Shown here: positions 32,641-41,257 of the stretch, piece after piece
How positions within the stretch are numbered: position 1 is the first letter of the stretch
Layout of the letters: every line of letters starts with the position of its first letter
Assembly: GCA_033782935.1 (NCBI GenBank)
Contig: JAWQEG010000720.1
Span: forward strand, 107,001-171,000
Direction of reading: 5' to 3'
Length of the DNA stretch: 64,000 nt
Source: Petrolisthes cinctipes
Lineage: Eukaryota; Arthropoda; Malacostraca; Decapoda; Porcellanidae
Made by a program: the position numbers and the translations under genes
The notes under the pieces: model-generated
Seen by the model: the letters and a program-made list of their open reading frames with translations, nothing else
Databases searched by the model: none
Told to the model about the DNA's origin: nothing

Positions 32641-32842
32641 CTGATCATAATAGAGATTAAGTACGTTGTATATATATATTATAAGAAGGTGACTGTGGAT
32701 GAATGCCAACGATAGTTTTGTTTACCTAACTCATTTCACCTTTTAACCGAAATGTATTTATATTTAATCAGCCACTCACTGATATATCGGTTAAAGAAAT
32801 ACTTATTCATATATTGTGAGTCACTATAATGTAGTTAATATA

Positions 32843-32937
32843 CAGTCGTGGTCAATAATAATCATCCACATATGGGAATCTCAAACAATTTGCTGTCTAA
32901 TGTTTTCACGTTCAAGATATGATGTTATTGTTTTAAG

Positions 32938-32987
<50 letters not shown>

Positions 32988-33102
32988 GTTTTAAGTAGTG
33001 TGTAGCTGCTTGTATTAAATTAAAAGATGGTAGTTAACGTGTGTGTGTGTTATTGTTTTAAGTAGTGTGTAGCTGCTTGTATTAAATTAAAAGATGGTAG
33101 TT

Positions 33103-33139
<37 letters not shown>

Positions 33140-33491
33140 ATTTTAAGTAGTGTGTAGCTGCTTGTAGTAAATTAAAAGATGGTAGTTAACGTGTGTGTGT
33201 GTGTTATTGTTTTAAGTAGTGTGTAGCTGCTTGTATTAAATTAAAAGATGGTAGTTAACGTGTGTGTGTGTGTTATTGTTTTAAGTAGTGTGTAGCTGCC
33301 TGTAGTAAATTAAAAGATGGTAGTTAACGTGTGTGTGTGTGTGTGTTAAGTAGTGTGTAGCTGCTTGTAGTAAATTAAAATATGGTAGTTAACCTATTTA
33401 TTGGAAAGTTTATCATCTAAGGAACAGAGGGAAGCTGTCAAACTCTTACCTGAGTTACCCCTATATGGATGATTATATTTGACCACGAATG
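32843..33491. mobile_element. Tc1/mariner-type MITE with amplified interior
   Basis: Same termini as the 32218 copy (CAGTCGTGGTCAATAATAAT; inverted end at 33491) and TA flanks. A roughly 70-bp interior unit (TTGTTTTAAGTAGTGTGTAG then AAAGATGGTAGTTAACG plus a GT run) is repeated about six times, so this copy is almost three times longer. Confidence 0.8.
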
Positions 33492-33613
33492 TACCATTAC
33501 CATCATCAATAAAAGACCGAATAAAAAATGAAATAATATCTTACCCTGGCATAATCTTACCTCCTCCCTTTTTCACTCCTCAGAGTCCCCAATAAACTAC
33601 ACTAATAGATTTA

Positions 33614-34217
33614 GTGTTGATTCCACAGTGGTATTTGTTTGTTAGCTTCCCAACCAACCACACTTGTAAGGCTTCATTATTTTAGGGTTGATTCCACAGT
33701 GGTATTTGTTTGTTAGCTTCCCAACCAACCACACTTGTAAGGCTTTATTATTTTAGGGTTGATTCCACAGTGGTATTTGTTTGTTAGCTTCCCAACCAAC
33801 CACACTTGTAAGGCTTCATTATTTTAGGGTTGATTCCACAGTGGTATTTGTTTGTTAGCCTCCCAACCAACCACACTTGTAAGGCTTCATTATTTTCCAA
33901 AAGCTGAGTATCCACATTCACAAAATCTATCCAACAGTTAGATAATGATGATCACTGCATAGTTTACTTAACAAATTCATTAAGTAATTCACCCATAAGT
34001 CATTTAATAATAATAATAATAATAATAATAATACCAGTAATAACAATAATAACAATAATAATAATAATAATACCAGTAATAATAATAATAATAATAATGA
34101 TCACTGTATAGTTTACTCACCAAATTCATTAAATATTTCACCCATAAGTCATTTACACGGCTAACATTCTTTCGTTTGCGTGCTTACAAACCAATACCAA
34201 CCACTGTGGAATGGACC
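33614..34217. mobile_element. TIR element with its end amplified four times
   Basis: Ends GATTCCACAGTGGTATT and, inverted at 34217, GGTCCATTCCACAGTGG. The left terminal 71 bp (through CACACTTGTAAGGCTTCATT) is repeated four times from 33618 to about 33895. The same family is at 63307-63548 in reverse orientation, with one copy of that segment. Confidence 0.65.
34003..34098. repeat. (AAT)n microsatellite
   Basis: Interrupted AAT/TAA repeats inside the 33614-34217 element. Confidence 0.85.
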
Positions 34218-34527
34218 CTTAGTAATTTATCTTTACCACATTAAATTTTATGATCTTCCTTGATATTTCGTCTGGTAGAATTTCCCCATTTACTTTTGAA
34301 CAATCTTTATATATTTTCCCTATTGGTATCTTTAATTCCCCATGTCTAGAGAAAATTCCCCATACTCAAGACATGACTTCCCTTAAGGAGGAAATTTTGT
34401 GTTGGTAAATCTGGAGCAACTGAATCCTCCAAACTATTCCAAGCAACAACAGAACACCATTATTTTTGTTCTTCTGGTCCTGTTGTTTCCTGGCATACTT
34501 TGGAGGAATCAAGGCACTCCAATGTAC

Positions 34528-34583
<56 letters not shown>

Positions 34584-34693
34584 AACTGAATCCTCCAAAC
34601 TATTCCAAGTAACAACAGAACACCATTATTTTTGCTCCTCTGGTCCTGTTGTTTCCTGGCATACTTTGGAGGAATCAAGGCACTCCAATGTAC

Positions 34694-34733
<40 letters not shown>

Positions 34734-34869
34734 AACTGAATCCTCCAAACTATTCCAAGCAACAACAGAACACTATTATTTTTGCGCTTCTGGTCCTGTT
34801 GTTTCCTGGCATACTTTGGAGGAATCAAGGCACTCCAATGTAACAAAAACGAAATAATTACCACCTTAA

Positions 34870-35034
34870 GGGGAGGGTATATATATATTTTTTTGGCATT
34901 TTTTGGTGATAATGATTCCTCCAAACTATTCCAAGCAACAGGCCACCATTATCTTTGTTAATCTGGTCCTGTTTCCTGGTATACTTTGGAGGAATCGAAG
35001 AGCTCTAATGCACCAACAAAATTATACTCTCCCC
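34870..35034. mobile_element. Inner TTAA-flanked MITE
   Basis: 165 bp with ends GGGGAGGGTATA and, inverted, GGGGAGAGTATA. It is flanked by TTAA (34866-34869 and 35035-35038). The flanks join to the palindrome ATTACCACCTTAAGGTGGTAAT, so it inserted at the centre of a hairpin in the outer element. Confidence 0.75.
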
Positions 35035-35396
35035 TTAAGGTGGTAATTCTTTTTTGTTACATTGGAGTGCCTTGATTCCTCCAAAGTATGCTAGGAAACA
35101 ACAGGACCAGAAGAGCAAAAATAATGGTGTTCTGTTGTTGCTTGGAATAGATTGGAGGATTCAGTTGCTCTCTCTCTCTCTTTGGTACATTGGAGTGCCT
35201 TGATTCCTCCAAAGTATGCCAGGAAACAGGACCAGGGGCCGGATACTCAAAACAACTTAGGACATCCTATCTCGGCTAGGGAGTCCTAACTTCCCCAGTG
35301 AGCTTATGACGGTATACTCAAAACCTTTGGCAGCCATCTTTCCTAAGTTACGACGCTTGGATTTAGGACAACCCCCAGGCAGCCCTAAGTGGAGTT

Positions 35397-35609
35397 ATGA
35401 CACCGAACACCGTAGAAAACATAATAAATCAACTCGGCTGTACCAAAAAGAATAAGAAGGACTACATACATTTTGGCTGTATTACCAAAGAGCACCACTT
35501 TGTTGTTGTTGGAGAGACTACTGAGAAAGAGTGTATAGTATTAGGAACCACTCCAATGTCAGTCATGATCACTAACGAAGATAGTATAGATTTCCTCAGA
35601 TTGAAATAA
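35397..35609 (+). CDS. 70-residue protein of the foldback element, left arm
   Basis: ATG at 35397, stop at 35607-35609. The sequence begins MTPNTVENIINQLGC, is rich in Lys and Thr, and contains KKNKKDYIHFGCITKEHHF and PMSVMITNEDSIDF. I recognise no domain, signal peptide or membrane segment. An identical protein is encoded on the - strand in the other arm (37346-37558). Between the arms I noticed one base difference inside the frame (ACT/ACC, 35572-35574 region) and it is synonymous. That is compatible with selection but could equally reflect recent arm homogenisation. It may be only the first exon of a longer protein, or chance. Confidence 0.4.
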   Translation: MTPNTVENIINQLGCTKKNKKDYIHFGCITKEHHFVVVGETTEKECIVLGTTPMSVMITNEDSIDFLRLK

Positions 35610-35835
35610 TAAACTTATCTGAGAAATAGGACCATGACATAATATATCTCTCATTGCACAATAAAATGTAGTGCCATTCTCACACATACTCGAGTAATAT
35701 TGAGTATGTAGTGTAAGCACAGTTAATTAGGAGACTTATGTGTTGCATGAGAAATACTGAACAATTCAAGGATTTACAACATAATAAATGATTTTCCCAG
35801 TCATTAGTTTAAGCAGTTGCTCTTCAATTTGGACC

Positions 35836-36020
35836 CTGAAGGGGAAGTATTGTCTGTGGTGATATGGACAGTACTTAAGGGGTTCTGGCATCCCTTCAGA
35901 CCTAACCAACGGCCATTTAAGGGGTCTGGCAACCCTTCAAATCTAACCCACTCCCTATTAATCCTTTAACTGTCCCTCCTCTCTTTCTTGCTTCCTCTCA
36001 GTCTCCTTATTTGAAACTAC
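35836..36020 (+). repeat. Decapod-type SINE in left arm
   Basis: Contains GAAGTATTGTCTGTGGTGAT, CTTAAGGGGTTCTGGCATCC and CTGTCCCTCCTCTCTTTC, matching the SINE at 4850-5120. The mirror copy in the right arm is at 36935-37120. Confidence 0.55.
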
Positions 36021-36934
36021 AAGTTCTAAGTTCTTTCTGGCCTAGCTCAGTCTTGATTTGTAATTTCTCCCCCCCCAAAAAAAAAATATATATATATATT
36101 AATTTTACATCATATTTCTGGTTCTATTAATTTCTTACCTAATTATCACGAGGAAAGAACCCTGACCTAACCTAACCTAACTCCACTTGATAAACCTAAT
36201 TAGAACTGCTGAACTTTTCTTCAGAAACATCCATAATTTTTTACATTATCTGTTATTTGGCCCAACTTTTGTGTTTGGTTTGATTCAGGGGATTCATTTT
36301 AACACTAGTTTATTGGTAAGATTGGGCTTGGTTATTTGTGTGTGGTCACCATTGAGGAATAAGGTTAATGATAACTTGTAACGTTAGGAAATTGTTCATT
36401 TACTGATACCAACTAATATTTTTACAGTAATGTTGTTGCTGTGTTGTATATTTTACATTTTAGTTTCGTTTTGCCAGATTTTCATTAGGGATACCATTAC
36501 TCAAAAAAGTATATGTTACTAAAACACCAATGAGACTAAAAATATGCATATTTAAACAGACCTAACCTACCGTACACTATCTACTTGATATTGGTAATCT
36601 TATATCTTCCATTACATAATCCTCCATAATTATTACATTTAGCAGTGAATCATGTGATGTGACACAAGTAGACATGATAAAATAGTCATTTCTAACATTG
36701 CTAATGACTTTCAATAATGTCATACTGTTGTCTGAAGAAAATTTCAGCAGTTCTAATTAGGTTTATCAAGTGGAGTTAGGTTAGGTTAGGTCAGGGTTCT
36801 TTCCTCGTGATAATTAGGTAAGAAATTAATAGAACCAGAAATATGATGTAAAATTAATATATATATATTTTTTTTTTTGGGGGGGGAGAAATTACAAATC
36901 AAGACTGAGCTAGGCCAGAAAGAACTTAGAACTT

Positions 36935-37120
36935 GTAGTTTCAAATAAGGAGACTGAGAGGAAGCAAGAAAGAGAGGAGGGACAGTTAAAGGATTAATAG
37001 GGAGTGGGTTAGATTTGAAGGGTTGCCAGACCCCTTAAATGGCCGTTGGTTAGGTCTGAAGGGATGCCAGAACCCCTTAAGTACTGTCCATATCACCACA
37101 GACAATACTTCCCCTTCAGG
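36935..37120 (-). repeat. Decapod-type SINE in right arm
   Basis: Inverted copy of 35836-36020 at the mirrored position. Both arms carry the insertion, so the palindrome formed or was homogenised after it. Confidence 0.55.
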
Positions 37121-37345
37121 GTCCAAATTGAAGAGCAACTGCTTAAACTAATGACTGGGAAAATCATTTATTATGTTGTAAATCCTTGAATTGTTCAGTA
37201 TTTCTCATGCAACACATAAGTCTCCTAATTAACTGTGCTTACACTACATACTCAATATTACTCGAGTATGTGTGAGAATGGCACTACATTTTATTGTGCA
37301 ATGAGAGATATATTATGTCATGGTCCTATTTCTCAGATAAGTTTA

Positions 37346-37558
37346 TTATTTCAATCTGAGGAAATCTATACTATCTTCGTTGGTGATCATGACTGACATT
37401 GGAGTGGTTCCTAATACTATACACTCTTTCTCAGTAGTCTCTCCAACAACAACAAAGTGGTGCTCTTTGGTAATACAGCCAAAATGTATGTAGTCCTTCT
37501 TATTCTTTTTGGTACAGCCGAGTTGATTTATTATGTTTTCTACGGTGTTCGGTGTCAT
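37346..37558 (-). CDS. 70-residue protein of the foldback element, right arm
   Basis: ATG at 37558, stop at 37346-37348. The protein is identical to that of the left arm (35397-35609). The flanking 160 bp between the ORF and the element end is also nearly identical, with two or three differences. Transcription through either arm outward to inward would give the same product. Function unknown. Confidence 0.4.
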   Translation of the reverse strand: MTPNTVENIINQLGCTKKNKKDYIHFGCITKEHHFVVVGETTEKECIVLGTTPMSVMITNEDSIDFLRLK

Positions 37559-37879
37559 AACTCCACTTAGGGCTGCCTGGGGGTTGTCCTAAATCCAAGC
37601 GTCGTAACTTAGGCAAGATGGCTGCCAAAGGTTTTGAGTATACCGTCATAAACGCACTGGGGAAGTTAGGACTCCCTAGCCGAGATAGGATGTCCTAAGT
37701 TGTTTTGAGTATCCGGCCCCAGATGGACAAAAATAATGGCGTCCTGTTTGCTTGCTTGGAATTGTTTCGAGGATTCAGTTGCTCCAGATTTACCAACACC
37801 GAATTTCCTCCTTAACTCCTCCTCATCCAATCCATTCTACACCTAACCAGACTCTCCATAGTAGGCTAACCATAACGCG

Positions 37880-37956
37880 TTAGGGGGGTGCGGGAATAGG
37901 TTACAGGCTTTCTACCCCCCCCCCAGCATGTCCCCCTATTCCCGCACCCCCCCAAG
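37880..37956. repeat. Short GC-rich hairpin
   Basis: GGGGGGTGCGGGAATAGG near 37884 is inverted as CCTATTCCCGCACCCCCC ending near 37953. No gene nearby. Confidence 0.6.
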
Positions 37957-38167
37957 CCTGTCTCCATAACACCAATCACCATCCCCAATAGATCATCCAT
38001 CCTCACACCCCCAACATAAACAAAGGTGAACAGACTCGAATACACCATACAATTTATTCAACATAAATACAATAGTTGCACAGGAATATGAGTAGTTGCC
38101 AAGCATCTTGTAGTGGTCCAACCCACCTGCCCTAGTAGTGTGTAGTATTGTTATTGTGTACAGTTGG

Positions 38168-38872
38168 AATGTAGGAAAAAATGGCACAGGAATAAATGGC
38201 ACCAGAAAAAATGGCACGGGAAAATATGGCACATTTTTCAGCATAGGAAAAAATGGCACACTTTTCAGCATTTACAGTAATTACAGGTATCAATTGGGTT
38301 TCGAATATTTCGCCATCATGAAACAACACTAACAATGGGAACCCTTTCGAATATTTCGTCATGGCTGATAGTGGTGGACCAGGGTCCAAGGAATGTTAGA
38401 GAGCAACTGAACAGAGTTCGAACAAGTGAATTTTCCAAACCATTCTCAACGTTGAAAGAGGTTTGGAAGACTCACTTTTTCGAATTCTGTTCAGTTGCTC
38501 TCCAGCACTCCTTGGACCCTGGTCCAGCACTCTCAGCCATGGCTGTACACTCGTGATACAAAATTTCTGACCAGAGTGTGAGGAGCAGAAAGCTTCAAAT
38601 TGCCTGGTATTGCTCATTTCTCCACTCAATACACATTGTGTGGCTGAGTTCGAATGTAGGGTATGTGTGGTGCCTGCCATTCGTCTCTGATCAAGGATTA
38701 CTTATCACGAGTGTATGTAACGGGCACTTATCAAAATGTAAAGAAATTAAATTTTAACACATTTTAGTTGAGTCTACTGTGCCATTTTTTCCTATGCTGA
38801 AAAATGTCCCATAATTTCCTGTGCCATTTTTTCTGGAGCCATTTATTCCTGTGCCATTTTTTCCGTCTACCG
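38168..38872. mobile_element. TIR element with 9-bp duplication and nested hairpin
   Basis: Inverted ends of about 50 bp made of GGAAAAAATGGCAC units are flanked by the 9-bp direct repeat TACAGTTGG (38159-38167 and 38873-38881). A 9-bp duplication suggests MULE-type. Nested inside is a separate hairpin at 38361-38540 (arms starting ATGGCTGATAGTGGTGGACC). No coding sequence. Confidence 0.65.
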
Positions 38873-38881
38873 TACAGTTGG

Positions 38882-39933
38882 TGTGGAGAGAGACACGTGG
38901 CGTCTTGGGTCTTGATGTCTTGGTGTGGCATTCGTTGTGGCAGGTAAGGGAAGGAGAACCTTCCAGGTGGAGCACTGGTGAGATAGTGGCCAACGCTCGC
39001 CTAGCCAGGCACCGATCTTGGGCTGGTTGACAAGTGAGTATCAGACAGGCGAGATATAAGATGCGTAAGGTGTTGGTTCACTACACTACCACCAACACCA
39101 CACTAGACTCCATCAATCCTAAAAAACTCTCTTCCCTCCGTACTCTAATCATCAAGTTCCACAGCATCATAAACAAAAGAGCCGCCTTTCACCAAACCCT
39201 CCAGGGGCCGGATACTCAAACGTGTCCTAATTTAGGGCAGCCACGCCGCCCTATCTGACTTAAGGAGTCCTAAGATAGGAACTGGGTCGTAGTTGCTTGT
39301 GATCATGGAGGGCAAACACGATGTATATGATCAGAGTTACACTAAAAAATGGTAGGCCTGCTGTAAAAGTATACACGTAGTAGTCCTATACTCACCAAGG
39401 TAGCCTCCCAAGGTAGTTTCATGGTCACCGCTATTTTGGCCCAGCAGTAAGCAGTGTGGACACGTAGCCCACCAAACTTGGTGATGTAGCTAGTCAGTCT
39501 GTTCCTTTCCTAGATTCTCTTAATAGTCATATTCTCTTTAGTAAGTCATATAATTTCTCTTTTCTTCTCAATCTATTATTTCTTTGTAAGGAGAGAGAGG
39601 TAAGGAAGGAAAGACTATGTAACAACAGGGGTACATGTTACTAGCAGGGGTAAACAGACTCGCTTGTACACGGTAACAATTTATTATGGGTAGCTTACAA
39701 GGTTTGGTAAGTACACTTGTTGAACCTGGACTCAGTTAGCAAGGTAGGCGAGGATAGTAGTTGTAGGTAGGCGAGCACCTTGTAAAAGAGAGTCTGGCTG
39801 CTGTGGCTGAGTAGAGCAGCTGCAGGAGGAAACGTGGTGTCTGGAGTAGGTGAGAGCGGTAGCTGGAGCAGGCGAGGTCAGCGGCAATAGAGGCGAGTCC
39901 AGGTGAGCAGCCAGCAGAAAAGAGACCAGGGCA
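38882..39933. other. Non-coding interval with fragments
   Basis: No convincing gene. Near 39060-39205 one frame reads NPKKLSSLRTLIIKFHSIIN, unrecognised. 39208-39290 is a lone end related to the foldback element at 35236. About 39620-39930 is G-rich and contains TGTAACAACAGGGGTACATG; it could be part of an LTR, which I cannot establish. Confidence 0.35.
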
Positions 39934-40757
39934 TTTTTTTTTTTTTTTATGCTTATCACCCTTTGTTTTGGGCATTAAGGCAGTCATTTATTTTGTACTG
40001 TATGGTATTCATAAGGACGTCTTATGGGGGTGGTCAACTCTTCTCTGACCTGGAAGATGTTGGGGTCACGTCGTCGGGAGATGTGTTGTTGAAAGCGGTC
40101 GAGGCGAGGAGAAGCAGTCATCCAAAATTTGGTGGTGTCAGGCAGCTGTTGTTGTGATGACTGGCTGACCATCCTTCTTCTCTTTCTCCTCCTGGCTGTC
40201 TGCCATTCCCCTCCATCTTCCAGGTCCATGTTGTCAATGGTGTTGCTATTGGTGTTGGAGGGGGAACTGGTGTCAGAGTCCTCCTCAGTATTGAGGTCTT
40301 GTAGGGAAGGTTCAGGTGGTGGTGCCTTCATGCTGTTCGCCCAGTTGAGTGGGCGATGCATCATCAACTGGTGACATGGGTGGGCCAGAGGGGGTGGTGG
40401 TGTGTCTGTTCTGCTCCTCCACAGTCGTGCAGGCATGTTGCCTCGTTTCTTGGTGGTGGCTGTAGTGGTTGTTGCAAATCAGGAGAAATGGCTATTGGTG
40501 GTAAGCCATTTCTCTTGAAGATGTCCAGGAGGTCAGAGAGATGACCTAGCCCTTCTGCAGCTAAGGCAACAACAGTCTTGATGCAGACAGTGACAATATC
40601 TGCCTGCTGCTGCTGTTGCTGCGGTGGTTGGGCATCATCCATCTTCCTTCCACGGGCATGGAGTGAGCCTAGGACCTGCACACTATCAGGTTCGGCTGAA
40701 TGCTGGAGGGGAAGTTTGCCCTGTAGTGAAGTGGCAGGGGTAAACCAGCTTTGCTGT
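39934..40757 (-). pseudogene. Poly(A)-tailed retroposed transcript
   Basis: On the - strand this ends in 15 A (T run at 39934-39948), with AATAAA 38 bp upstream (39987-39992). That marks a reverse-transcribed mRNA or a LINE 3' end. The body encodes, in two frames joined by a frameshift near 40400, a Gln-rich start (MDDAQPPQQQQQQADIV), TVVALAAEGLGHLSDLLDIF, then an acidic Ser/Asn-rich stretch, DGGEWQTARRRKRRR and VREELTTPIRRPYEYHT before the stop at 39984-39986. I do not recognise the family; a Gag-like ORF1 of a LINE is possible because of the WQTARRRKRRR motif. The 5' end is undefined, and block C sequence begins at about 40757. Confidence 0.5.
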
Positions 40758-40883
40758 CGGGTCTTGCTATGGATGCAAACAACTGTACCCCTTATAGTCC
40801 TTGGTAATGATGAGTGGCCCAGTAATTCTCCTCATCTGTGAAAATGTTGGATCTATCTTGAAGGACGAGGTTGAAAAAAAAAG

Positions 40884-41084
40884 ATGTTGTGTGAACCTCT
40901 ATCAACTCCATTTAGTCGTACCAAGATGGAGGAGCACATCAATGGTGTGCTTCGGGTAATGGAGTTTAACACGGAGCTTTTTGAGTCACTTTTGTCTTCC
41001 TACCCTGCTCGTCTTGAAGCTGTTCATGACGCCAATGGAAGCAACACTGAATACTCAACTTGTCACCATACACCTACAATATAA
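40884..41084 (+). other. Conserved segment of unknown function, copy C
   Basis: Third copy of the segment at 13940 and 28975 (EEHINGVLRVMEFNTELFES). Block C lacks the hAT remnant and the AG tract; its similarity to A and B begins only about 130 bp upstream at 40757. Confidence 0.35.
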
Positions 41085-41257
41085 TGTGCTACCTCTTGAT
41101 ATTTTCAGTTTTTTCCTATTATGTTTAGGGGGGAGGGGAGCAATCATTGTTTGCCACCGCTTACATTCAATGTTTTATTTCATGTGTGAACAGTTTTGTG
41201 TAACGTGAGTTGGGATTTGTCAGAAAACTTTTTACCACATTCATTACACTTAAAATC

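Larger units (their letters stand above)
35236..37719. mobile_element. Foldback element with inverted arms of about 990 bp
   Basis: Left arm 35236-36225 and right arm 36732-37719 are nearly identical inverted copies, starting GGGCCGGATACTCAAAAC, with about 500 bp of single-copy sequence between. Each arm contains the same 70-codon ORF and the same SINE segment. CAG occurs at both outer borders as a possible 3-bp duplication. A related end (GGGGCCGGATACTCAAA) lies at 39208. Confidence 0.8.
34387..37811. mobile_element. Outer TTAA-flanked palindromic element
   Basis: Termini GGAGGAAATTTTGTGTTGG and, inverted, GGAGGAAATTCGGTGTTGG are flanked by TTAA (34383-34386 and 37812-37815). The inside has three tandem units (GCAACTGAATCCTCCAAACT to GGCACTCCAATGTACC) separated by AG runs (34530-34581, 34696-34732), then an inverted partial unit. 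TTAA targets fit piggyBac or Kolobok. A smaller TTAA element and a large foldback are nested inside. Confidence 0.65.

Noticed and set aside
34399..34924. Frames with Arg-Glu or Leu-Ser runs across 34.4-34.9 kb
   Set aside because: They translate AG microsatellites and tandem units of a non-coding TTAA element.
39620..39930. A solo LTR
   Set aside because: It starts with TGTAACA-like sequence, but no matching CA end, duplication or second copy could be found.
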